Assembly (NCBI GenBank): GCA_028291515.1
Contig: JAQGHU010000050.1
Coordinates: forward strand, 124,001 to 188,000
Length of the DNA stretch: 64,000 nucleotides
Origin: Schlesneria sp.
GTDB lineage: Bacteria; Planctomycetota; Planctomycetia; Planctomycetales; Planctomycetaceae
Direction of reading: 5' to 3'
The notes under the pieces were generated by a model. The model saw only the letters and a list, made by a program, of their open reading frames with translations. It was not told the DNA's origin and searched no databases. Below, piece after piece: positions 56,464 through 64,000 of this stretch (position 1 is the stretch's first letter; each line of letters starts with the position of its first letter). Position numbers and translations under genes: made by a program.

Positions 56464-57291
56464 TTACCCTGCAATTTCAGCTTCAGCCAAGCCGCTCGCC
56501 AAGTCTCCTTTGATCGCGATCGCATGACCCGCAAACAAGTCGGCACACTCAAACCAAAACTGGAATGTGCCATCATTACCCACTGAGACCGATTGTAGTT
56601 TTATCTTGTTGCGAAACACAGACTCGGTCATTGCGGCCTCACCATCCTGCAGCCAAAAAGAGTTTTTCACCGGAAGCAAATCGGCGGCGGCTTTGTCTCG
56701 GCAGGCGACCATCCACTTTTTCTCCTCGCCCCAGAGAGACTCACACGCCACAGCCGCCGCATCGGGAACCTCCCCTGGTTGTGAGCGAAGACTGATTCGC
56801 ACCTTTTTTCTATCCCATCGCCCAGAGCCATCCCATGTGCAACAAGCGCGATTGAATTTGAATTTCCCCCATCTCTCTGTCGCAAATTCTATAGGCGTTC
56901 TCAGCGATTTAGCGGAAGAGAGCAGTTCAGCATTAACTTCCATCGCCTTCCGTTCTTCCTGAACCACGCCGCGAGTTTCATCCAATGATAAGAACACTCC
57001 AATTTGCCGGATGCTGAAATCTGCATAGTCGTCAAGATACGATTGTTTGAGCGGGACTGGGCGGAGCAACGTGAGTTCATGTTCTACCACTGGTCCACCT
57101 AGTCTGCACCAGGCACCGAACGCAATGCGGTGCACCATGTAGTCGCCTGAGGCCCCGAAAGTGCCACCCTGGCCGGGAAGGACTACACCTTCAATGACCT
57201 CCAACTTCTCGCTATAGGGAACGCCCCAGCCATCGATTTCTGATAGAGCATTCAGGCCAGGTGGCAAAAACACAGTCGCCATATGATCCAC
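56464..57291 (-). CDS. Array gene 1: DUF2262-domain protein, probable immunity protein
   Basis: 275 residues. The start is a GTG at 57289-57291 with an ATG three codons later. The C-terminal 100 residues match the DUF2262 pattern as I know it: WMVACRDKAAADLLPVKNS, then MTESVFRNKIKLQSVSV, DGTFQFWFECADLFAGH and the ending AEAEIAG. The N-terminal half (FGASGDYMVHRIAFGAWCR, HELTLLRPVPLKQSYLDDY) has no assignment. DUF2262 proteins often occur in polymorphic-toxin neighbourhoods, so an immunity role is inferred; no toxin is next to it here. Confidence 0.75.
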   Translation of the reverse strand: MDHMATVFLPPGLNALSEIDGWGVPYSEKLEVIEGVVLPGQGGTFGASGDYMVHRIAFGAWCRLGGPVVEHELTLLRPVPLKQSYLDDYADFSIRQIGVFLSLDETRGVVQEERKAMEVNAELLSSAKSLRTPIEFATERWGKFKFNRACCTWDGSGRWDRKKVRISLRSQPGEVPDAAAVACESLWGEEKKWMVACRDKAAADLLPVKNSFWLQDGEAAMTESVFRNKIKLQSVSVGNDGTFQFWFECADLFAGHAIAIKGDLASGLAEAEIAG

Positions 57292-57308
57292 CAGACTTTG
57301 GTCGTAGC

Positions 57309-57417
57309 CGAACGTTTATAGTAACTTGCCCATGATCAACAGCGGGCGCCCGATGAACACGCCAACACTCTGAACCGCCAACGACTGCGGGTCAAGTTGA
57401 CCATCTCATTCGGCTGA
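57309..57417 (-). repeat. Cassette repeat copy R6
   Basis: Full-length copy heading the array. On minus one frame reads GQLDPQSLAVQSVGVFIG and ends MGKLL then TAA, with ACGTTCGGC after it as in R2 and R4. A TGA precedes the QLDPQ segment by two codons, so no longer protein is joined to it here: only the short tail survives. Confidence 0.83.
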
Positions 57418-58410
57418 CTTGGAGCGAATTGGACGCTCTGCGTTTAGTGGTCTACTCGTGTCGCACAGCGTGACTTCCACCATGGCGTCAATCGAAATCG
57501 CGATCTGTCACAAAACTTCCACTTTTTTGAGGAAAACTGCCAAAAACAGGGTCGTTTTGTCCCCCATCGTCAAAAATTGTCCGTGGCTGTCAAAATCTGT
57601 CAATGACATGCCACGCAGCGCGGCTCATCTGAAGGTCCGACGCGGCCCTCTCCGGACATTTTCACCGCAAATTGCCGAAATAGGCAAAACACCATCTAGC
57701 TCCGCGCACACCGAAATGGCATAACGACTCAATGAATATGTAACGACATTCAGTGGACCGTAACCAACGGCCACACCTGTTGACCCCTAAACCGGGTCGA
57801 CAAGTGTGGCCGTTTTTTTGTTGGAGGCAGATCGATGTGTCAGGCGCTACACCCCCAATCGCAAAATCTCGCTAGACATCTCGCTGACAAAATGGGTACC
57901 CCCCAAAAACCTGCCATGGACTGACAAATTCTGCCATTTCGTAAGGTTCGAGCCTCCGACTGCACACGATCAGAGCCAACTGCGAATGAACAACTCCCCA
58001 TCCAGAATCAAAACACCGCGACCCGCCAAAGGCCGTACTCGCTCACGCCAACCCCTCATTCCCAATCCAGCGGAGGTTGTGTCATGCGCGACCTCAATTC
58101 GGCGTAGCCAATCTCGCCAAGAGATTGGGCGGAAGTCGATATGCGAACGACCTCAACTCACATTCCCCCAAGGTCTTGGCGACCTTGGCTACAAGAGCGT
58201 CACGCGATCGGGGAGTTGTGTCATGCACGATCTCAAAATCCGTGTGCATCCGTGTCAATCCGTGGCCCCGCCTTCTCATTCCAGGTTCTGTCATGAACTT
58301 TTCCGTCGCTTGGCCCTCAGCCCTCGCCCCTCAGCCGCACTCCCGGCACTGACTTCATCACCCCCCCGTGTTAGACTGGTTCTGTCACACGGCACTTTGC
58401 GGAGCCCGGT
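57418..58410. other. Intergenic region with orphan terminator and small repeats
   Basis: No recognisable gene. The open frame 57419-57724 (plus, 101 codons) ends 40 bp before a strong terminator but has no protein-like pattern I can support. The terminator is at 57766-57820. Two similar 8-bp hairpins with loops GCCAA and TTGGC occur at 58108-58128 and 58168-58188, and three near-tandem ATCCGTG words at 58238-58265. The last 100 bases should hold the promoter of the next gene. Confidence 0.5.
57766..57820 (+). terminator. Strong Rho-independent terminator without a recognised gene upstream
   Basis: A 21-bp stem (57766-57786 with 57794-57814) containing one GU pair and one mismatch, with a 7-base loop, followed by seven T at 57813-57819. 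Orientation is plus. The nearest plus-strand gene upstream (PrsW) ends 3.6 kb away, so it should close a transcript starting between 57300 and 57750. Confidence 0.85.
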
Positions 58411-60816
58411 ATGAAACGACTGGTGATGGTCTGGGGGATCGTTTCCCTATTCGCCCCCTTCGTTTGCGTCGCCGGTGATCAAGTGGCCGTCGATCAACAA
58501 GCCGCGACCGAGTTTTTCGAAAAGAAGATTCGACCGCTCCTGATTCAGCGTTGTGACGAATGTCACTCGACAGACAAAGCCGACGACAGTGGCCATCTGG
58601 CGTTGGACAACCGAACCTCGCTGCTGGCGGGTGGCTCGCGCGGGCCAGCTTTGGTGGCTGGCAAGCCCGACGAAAGCTTGCTGATTAAAGCGGTGCAGTA
58701 CACCGACACTCACTTGCAGATGCCGCCGGAAGGCAAGCTGGTGGCGGCGGAAATTGAATTGCTTTCCAAGTGGGTCAAGGACGGCGCTTTTGTCCCCGAC
58801 TACGGTAAAGAAACGAAAAAGCAGGCCAAAGAAATCGACTGGGTGGCAGCACGGAAATTCTGGTCTTTTCAATCACTCAATCGACCGCCGGTCCCCTCAC
58901 TGAACGTTCAGCCTCAACCCGAGTTGCACAATCCAATCGATCCATTCGTGATCGAACAGCTTGCGGCGAGTGACCTGAAACAGTCTGCCGCGGCCGACAA
59001 GCGGACGCTCATTCGACGAGTCTCATTCGATTTGCTCGGGCTGCCTCCGACTCCGGAAGAGGTGTCTGAGTTTCTGGCAGACGATCAGCCAGACGCCTAC
59101 GAACGCCTGGTCGATCGGTTGCTCGCGTCGCCGCATTTGGGCGAGCGATGGGCCAGATACTGGCTCGACCTGGCTCGGTATGTCGATTTCACTCCCGACT
59201 GGCAGAAGGCCACCGACCGTGCGTGGATGTATCGCGACTGGGTCGCCCGCGCCATGAACGAGGACCGGCCATACGATGAATTTGTCAGATTGCAACTCGC
59301 CGCAGACCTGATCCCCGACGCCCAGCCTCGCGAATTTGCGGCGCTCGGATTTCTCGGCGTCAGCCCCGTCTACTGGAAAGAGCTGAAGCTGGCACCCTCG
59401 GTCATTGAAGTGATCGTGGCCGATGAGTGGGACGAGCGACTGGACACCGTCAGCCGCACATTTCTGGGTCTGACGGTGGCGTGTGCTCGTTGCCACGACC
59501 ACAAGTTCGATCCGATCTCGACTCGAGACTACTACGCCCTGGCAGGCGTCTTCGCGAGTACCCAAGTCGCCGACCGACCTCTGTTGCCGCTGGCGATCGG
59601 AGAACAAGTCGTCGACGCTCGCGCGAAGATCGACAAGTTGCAAGACGCCTTGAAAAAACAAAAAGAGAAAGACTCCGACGAGGCCCGGAAGCTGCAGCAA
59701 CAAATCGACGAGATCCGGCAGGCCACTCCGCAAGTCGATTCGCCACTGGTTCCTGTCGTGGAAGATTCCAGCGTCTATATCGTCGCCGATGGACCTGATG
59801 CGACGAAGCTGGAATACCGCAGGCGTCAGGCGAGAGACCTCCCAGTCTTTCGTCGCGGCAATCCTGCCAATCCCGGCGAAATCATCCCACGCCGCTTTCT
59901 CGAACTGTTTCCGTCGACAATCGAAGCCAGTGAAACGACCAGTGCTTCCCGCGAGGCTGCCAGCACCCGGTTAGAACCGTTTCGAAATGGCAGCGGTCGC
60001 TTAGAGTTAGCCGACGCGCTGCTCCGTCAAGGGAAAGCACTGACCGCTCGCGTGATCGTGAATCGAATCTGGACGCATCATTTCGGCGCGGGGCTGGTCA
60101 AGACGCCGAGTGATTTCGGGCAGCAGGGGGAACGACCAACTCACCCCCAGCTCATGGAGTGGCTCGCGTCTGATTTCGCGGAGGGATCGAATGCCGCGCC
60201 TTGGTCGCTTAAGCAACTGCATCGAATGATCGTGACTTCCGCGACCTACCGGCAATCGAGTTCGTCGACGGGAAATCGCTCTGCCTCCATCGACCCCGAG
60301 AATCACCAGCTATCGCGCATGAATCGCCGACGCCTGGAGATCGAACCGTGGCGAGATGCCTTATTGAATGTTGCCGGAAGCCTGGACGATCGCATGGAAG
60401 GTAGCAGCGCTGACCTCGATCAGCAGACCAATTGCCGACGGACGCTCTACGGACGCATCGGCCGTGACGAACAAAACGACATGCTCCGCATTTACGACTT
60501 TCCGCCCCCAACCAGCCACAGCCCGTCCCGCGACATTACGACCACACCATTGCAACAGTTGTTCGTGTTCAACAGCGACTTTGTCGATCAGCAATCAACC
60601 AGACTGGCCAAGCGGTTGCTGGAATCAGGTGAGCAATCCACTTCACAACGGATTGCGCACTGCTACGAAATCCTGTTCCAACGCACACCTCGACTCCAAG
60701 AACAGGAAATCGGCGCACGATTTCTGGCAGCCATGGAGAGTAGTTCCGAACTGGAACGATGGCGCCGCTATGTGCAGTCTCTGATCGGACTGAATGAGTT
60801 CATGTTTGTCGATTAG
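58411..60816 (+). CDS. DUF1549/DUF1553 protein with cytochrome c-like domain
   Basis: 801 residues. Signal peptide 1-21 (ending VCVAGD). Haem-binding CDECH (Cys48, Cys51, His52) with a distal LQMPPEGKL segment: a PSCyt1-type cytochrome. DUF1549 follows (VIEQLAASDLK, LLGLPPTPEEV, LLASPHLGERWARYWLDLARY, given in pieces) with the second CxxCH in CARCHDHKFDP near residue 357. A coiled-coil segment at about 405-435 and the C-terminal DUF1553 (NRIWTHHFGAGLV, SATYRQSS, FNSDFVDQQS) complete it. It is shorter than the homologue at 14617 because it lacks the middle beta domain. The DUF1501 partner begins 30 bp later. Confidence 0.94.
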   Translation: MKRLVMVWGIVSLFAPFVCVAGDQVAVDQQAATEFFEKKIRPLLIQRCDECHSTDKADDSGHLALDNRTSLLAGGSRGPALVAGKPDESLLIKAVQYTDTHLQMPPEGKLVAAEIELLSKWVKDGAFVPDYGKETKKQAKEIDWVAARKFWSFQSLNRPPVPSLNVQPQPELHNPIDPFVIEQLAASDLKQSAAADKRTLIRRVSFDLLGLPPTPEEVSEFLADDQPDAYERLVDRLLASPHLGERWARYWLDLARYVDFTPDWQKATDRAWMYRDWVARAMNEDRPYDEFVRLQLAADLIPDAQPREFAALGFLGVSPVYWKELKLAPSVIEVIVADEWDERLDTVSRTFLGLTVACARCHDHKFDPISTRDYYALAGVFASTQVADRPLLPLAIGEQVVDARAKIDKLQDALKKQKEKDSDEARKLQQQIDEIRQATPQVDSPLVPVVEDSSVYIVADGPDATKLEYRRRQARDLPVFRRGNPANPGEIIPRRFLELFPSTIEASETTSASREAASTRLEPFRNGSGRLELADALLRQGKALTARVIVNRIWTHHFGAGLVKTPSDFGQQGERPTHPQLMEWLASDFAEGSNAAPWSLKQLHRMIVTSATYRQSSSSTGNRSASIDPENHQLSRMNRRRLEIEPWRDALLNVAGSLDDRMEGSSADLDQQTNCRRTLYGRIGRDEQNDMLRIYDFPPPTSHSPSRDITTTPLQQLFVFNSDFVDQQSTRLAKRLLESGEQSTSQRIAHCYEILFQRTPRLQEQEIGARFLAAMESSSELERWRRYVQSLIGLNEFMFVD

Positions 60817-60846
60817 CTCGTAATCACAATCTGTTGGCGACTGAAA

Positions 60847-62208
60847 ATGAATCACCTTTTATCTCGTCGGCATCTGCTGCAAGGCCTTGGTGGCGGCTTT
60901 GGCGGGCTCGGATTGGCGAGCATGATTGGTTCGACGCGCGCCGGCGAAGTCGCCCCGCATGTGGTACCACGCGCGAAACGAGTCATCCAGCTCTTCATGA
61001 ACGGCGGACCATTCGGCCCCGACTTCCTGGATCCAAAGCCTGGGCTATCCAAGTTCGAAGGCCAGCGCCCCACCGAACTGGATGCCTTTCGCACAGAGCG
61101 CAAAACGGCCGGACTACTTCCCTCGCCATTTCGATTCGATCCCTGCGGCCAAAGTGGCGTTCCTGTCAGCGAACTACTGCCGAACTTCTCGCAATGCATC
61201 GACGATGTCTGCGTCTTGAGGTCGGTCTATACCGACAATCCCAATCACGGTCCGGCCCTGCTGCTGATGAACAACGGCACGATCGTCCCCACGCGGCCGA
61301 GTATGGGATCGTGGTTCTCGTACGGACTGGGGACCGAGAACGAAAGCCTGCCTGGCTACATCGTGCTTTGCCCAGGCCGGCCCGTGCGATTCTCGATCCT
61401 CTGGAGCAGTGCCTTCCTTCCGGGCGAACACCAGGGGACATACATCAATCACTCGAACCTCGATCCCCAGAAGTTGATTCCTTATCTGCGCAACAAATCA
61501 CTGCCAGTGGAATCGCAGCAACAGCAACTCGACTTGATGCGAACGTTGAACCAGCAACACCTCCAGGAACGCGATGGTGATACGCAATTGGAATCCAGAA
61601 TCACGGCGATGGAGACAGCCTTCCGAATGCAGTTCGCTGCAACCGAGGCGTTCGATCTCAATCGCGAGCCAACCCATATCCGCGAGGAGTACGGAGCCGG
61701 CCAATTCGCTAATGGTTGCCTCCTGGCAAGGCGATTGGCAGAACGAGGCGTTCGTTTCACTCAAGTTTACTATGGCGACGGCCAGCCCTGGGATACGCAT
61801 AGCGATCACAACAACGCGGTGAAGAAGCTGGCGAAAGAGATCGATCAACCGATGGCAGCGTTGCTACGCGATCTAAAACGTCGCGGCATGCTGGAGGATA
61901 CACTCGTCATCTGGGGCGGCGAATTTGGACGGACGCCGACCACCGAGAATGGGAACGGTCGAGATCACAATCACTACGGCTTCACCATGTGGCTGGCAGG
62001 GGGAGGTATTCGGGGCGGGATGACCTACGGCGAGACCGACGACTTCGGTTTCCAGGCCGTTCATAATCGCGTCCACATCCATGATCTACACGCGACCATC
62101 CTGCACCAGTTGGGCCTGAACCACGAACGACTAACCTATCGCTATGCAGGTCGCGACTTCCGGCTGACGGATGTTGCCGGCAAAGTCATTCGAGACGTGA
62201 TTGCTTAG
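60847..62208 (+). CDS. DUF1501 family protein, Tat-exported
   Basis: 453 residues. N-terminal Tat signal (SRRHLLQGLGGG). Hallmarks RVIQLFMNGGPFGPDFLDPK, NHGPALLLMNNG and WGGEFGRTPTTENGNGRDHN; C-terminal HDLHATILHQLGLNHERL and RDFRLTDVAG. Same family and same pairing as the DUF1501 gene at 13160; here the couple stands without its own sigma/FecR genes. It converges with the next gene, with only 20 bp between the stops. Confidence 0.94.
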   Translation: MNHLLSRRHLLQGLGGGFGGLGLASMIGSTRAGEVAPHVVPRAKRVIQLFMNGGPFGPDFLDPKPGLSKFEGQRPTELDAFRTERKTAGLLPSPFRFDPCGQSGVPVSELLPNFSQCIDDVCVLRSVYTDNPNHGPALLLMNNGTIVPTRPSMGSWFSYGLGTENESLPGYIVLCPGRPVRFSILWSSAFLPGEHQGTYINHSNLDPQKLIPYLRNKSLPVESQQQQLDLMRTLNQQHLQERDGDTQLESRITAMETAFRMQFAATEAFDLNREPTHIREEYGAGQFANGCLLARRLAERGVRFTQVYYGDGQPWDTHSDHNNAVKKLAKEIDQPMAALLRDLKRRGMLEDTLVIWGGEFGRTPTTENGNGRDHNHYGFTMWLAGGGIRGGMTYGETDDFGFQAVHNRVHIHDLHATILHQLGLNHERLTYRYAGRDFRLTDVAGKVIRDVIA

Positions 62209-62228
62209 CGTGCAACAGGCTCCCTACA

Positions 62229-64000
62229 CTAGGAAACAGCAAATGACCTCGGTTGCTCGCCTTGCTCACGAATTGCCTGCATCGTGCGATAAGCCTGTTC
62301 GACGGCTCGCGATGCCCGCTGGATATCGAACACCGGCGAGCTCAATCGATTCGCCTGCAGTCGTTGCCGCAGTGCTGCCAACTCTTGTCGATCCCGAGCC
62401 AATTCAAGGGCACGCACTTCATAGTCGACCGACGCGTTCGTAATCAGTTCAGGTAACCCCAACGAATGCAGCAAACTTCCTGCCACTCGAGAAACGAACG
62501 TCTCTCCGCTCAATGTCAGAACGGGCAACCCCGCCCACAGGGCATCGCTGGCTGTCGTGTGAGCATTCACTGGATACGTGTCCAGAAACAAATCCGCCAA
62601 CTGATGGCGAGCCAAGTGATCGGTCAATGGTCGACGAGGGGCGAAGACAAGCCGCTCGGGCGCAACACCTCGCTGCTCGGCTTCACGCCGCAGATTGACC
62701 GGGGCCTGCCGATTGCTCTCCAGCAACCACAACACGCTACTCGGAACCTGCTGCAGCAACCGCATCCAGACATCGAAGACCTCGGAAGTGATCTTGTAGT
62801 TGCTGTTGAAGCTGCAAAACACGAAGGCATCATCCGGCAGGCCGACTTCGGCTCGAGTGGAAACCTGAGAGGAAATGATTCGTTGAGTATCGTTGACCTG
62901 ATAGCACCCCGGCAGATGAACCAGCTTTTCGTTATAGAATGGCTGGCGATCTGGAGGAACAATGAAGTGATCGACCATGATATAGTCGACAAAATCAGCT
63001 CCCATCGTGCCGGGATAGCCCAGGTAATTGACTTGGATCGGTGCAGGGCAGCTCGCCAGGATTTCAGGCCTGGAGTGCTGCGTGAACCCAGTCAGGTCGA
63101 CGAGGATGTCGATGCGATCATCGACGATCTTCTGAATCGAATCCGCCAGCGGCAAGTCGCGCAAATCGACGAATCGTTCAAACGCGTTGGCAATTCGCTG
63201 ACGAATCAACGAGCCGTCATCGGGGCCATACGAGTACCCCGTGACCGCGAACTGCGACCGGTCGTGCGATTCAAACAGTTCGACAATCAGTTCGGCGACA
63301 GGGTGGGCTCGAAAGTCGGCCGACAAGTAGCCAATGCGAATGCGTTGATCACTGACCGTTTCGCGAGTCGCTTGCTCCCACCACGGATTGGGAACTTTGA
63401 CCGCGGTTCGAGTGCTAAACGCAGCCCAGCGTGCGGCACATTGCTGCTGTTGCTGCGACGACGTCGCGACCGGCATCGTCAGGAAGGCGAAGGGCGACAG
63501 CGGACTTTCGGTACTGCTCGGCGGTTGGTCCGCAACGGCACGAATCGCTCGGTCGGTCAACGAGGGAAGTTCGTCCCAGGCACATTGGTGCTGCAACTGA
63601 TGAATCAGTTGTCCCAGCGCGGACAGACAATCTGGCTTCAACTCCAACGAACGACGATAGCAGGCAATCGCTTCGGCGGTGTCTCCACCATCGCGAACGA
63701 CGTTTCCCAACGACTGCAGTGCTGCAGCATCGTCGGGGTTCAAGTCCAAGGCCGCTCGCAAGGAATCTGCCGCCTCATTCCATCGTCGCAGATCCTGCAG
63801 AGCGGCACCAAGATTCGTATAGGCTTCGGCAAAGCTGGGCTGCAATTCGATCGCTCGCTTGAGACACGTCACCGCATCGGAAGGTCGCCCCATGCTTTGC
63901 AACAGATTGCCGAGATTGTTGAATGCGGCAGCGTAGTCCGGCTTGAGCTTAAGCGCCTGCGTGTAACACTCCAGAGCCCGATTCACTTCGCGCTGTTCGC
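62229..64000 (-). CDS. TPR protein with O-GlcNAc-transferase-like (GT41) domain, 5' end cut by window
   Basis: The frame is open to the window edge (codons EQREVNRALECY at the end), so the N-terminus and probably more TPRs are missing; 590 codons are present. The visible N-terminal part has about four TPRs (ALECYTQALKLKPDYAAAFNN, AVTCLKRAIELQPSFAEAY). The GT41/SPINDLY domain follows: IRIGYLSADFRAHPVAEL, LVDLTGFTQHSRPEI, PIQVNYLGYPGTMG, FCSFNSNYKITSEV and DTYPVNAHTTASDALWAGLPVLT, the UDP-sugar site. It probably adds a sugar to Ser/Thr of proteins; in bacteria the donor and target vary. No obvious terminator against the convergent DUF1501 gene. Confidence 0.92.
   Translation of the reverse strand, partial: EQREVNRALECYTQALKLKPDYAAAFNNLGNLLQSMGRPSDAVTCLKRAIELQPSFAEAYTNLGAALQDLRRWNEAADSLRAALDLNPDDAAALQSLGNVVRDGGDTAEAIACYRRSLELKPDCLSALGQLIHQLQHQCAWDELPSLTDRAIRAVADQPPSSTESPLSPFAFLTMPVATSSQQQQQCAARWAAFSTRTAVKVPNPWWEQATRETVSDQRIRIGYLSADFRAHPVAELIVELFESHDRSQFAVTGYSYGPDDGSLIRQRIANAFERFVDLRDLPLADSIQKIVDDRIDILVDLTGFTQHSRPEILASCPAPIQVNYLGYPGTMGADFVDYIMVDHFIVPPDRQPFYNEKLVHLPGCYQVNDTQRIISSQVSTRAEVGLPDDAFVFCSFNSNYKITSEVFDVWMRLLQQVPSSVLWLLESNRQAPVNLRREAEQRGVAPERLVFAPRRPLTDHLARHQLADLFLDTYPVNAHTTASDALWAGLPVLTLSGETFVSRVAGSLLHSLGLPELITNASVDYEVRALELARDRQELAALRQRLQANRLSSPVFDIQRASRAVEQAYRTMQAIREQGEQPRSFAVS

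Noticed and set aside
54838-57417. Integron attC sites at the cassette repeats
   Set aside because: I could not find paired RYYYAAC/GTTRRRY core sites with the expected fold in the repeats, and there is no integrase gene in the window. The repeats also lie 5' of the genes and carry a conserved coding frame.
58108-58188. Two small hairpins as terminators
   Set aside because: Stems are only 8 bp and no T tract follows; they may belong to a minor repeat but not to termination.

Overview
The window looks like a Planctomycetes chromosome (a Planctomycetaceae-type genome; the genus cannot be fixed by eye). The call rests on the gene families: two DUF1549/DUF1553 cytochrome plus DUF1501 pairs, two DUF1559 pilin-like proteins, a LEPR-motif surface protein, formylglycine sulfatases, FecR/LamG anti-sigma-like proteins beside ECF sigma factors, an FHA-linked Ser/Thr kinase, and a Rho factor with a long Gly-rich N-terminal extension. 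No rRNA, tRNA, CRISPR array, phage or transposase gene was seen.

Layout. 0-3.3 kb (minus strand): an HtrA-like protease cut by the window edge, ndk, carA and an ArsR-type regulator with its own terminator. 3.9-9.4 kb (plus): a probable pterin/C1-cofactor group made of an SDR protein lacking the catalytic Tyr, a DUF6513/dihydropteroate-synthase-like protein, pabB and pabA, followed by a thioredoxin-fold protein. 10-13 kb: a convergent kinase-FHA gene and a TPR gene. 13.1-20 kb (minus): an ECF sigma, FecR-LamG, DUF1549/1553, DUF1501 operon. 20.5-22 kb: DUF1559 plus a small lipoprotein. 22-26.4 kb: a giant protein with three amidohydrolase-like modules. 26.6-29.2 kb: rho with a canonical promoter about 0.8 kb upstream and a clear terminator. 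29.4-34.5 kb: anti-sigma/ECF sigma, an Hsp70-like protein with a zinc ribbon, and a divergent STN-like protein.

The accessory part starts at 34.5 kb. It holds a SUKH-like immunity gene preceded by a roughly 90-bp repeat, a sulfotransferase-glycosyltransferase fusion, three paralogues with a nearly invariant C-terminal module of about 98 residues, a SUMF1-like gene broken by one TAG, and a large LEPR/Ser-Gly/Ala-rich protein whose cysteine-peptidase-like domain is split by one in-frame TAA. 47.5-54.2 kb: a truncated sulfatase, an intact sulfatase, DUF1559, a divergent ECF sigma/anti-sigma pair and a PrsW-like protease. 54.3-57.4 kb (minus): five short unrelated genes (one DUF2262), each preceded by a copy of the same repeat found at 35.1 kb; this cassette-like orphan immunity array is the strongest candidate for an undescribed system. 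57.4-58.4 kb: a non-coding stretch with a strong terminator that ends no recognised gene. 58.4-64 kb: a second DUF1549/1553-DUF1501 pair and a TPR/O-GlcNAc-transferase-like gene running off the window.

A second dispersed repeat, ATTCCC-N8-GGGAAT, occurs in intergenic positions at 9.6, 20.1/20.2, 29.3, 52.6 and 54.2 kb. It matches the pattern of the neisserial dRS3 repeat as I know it.
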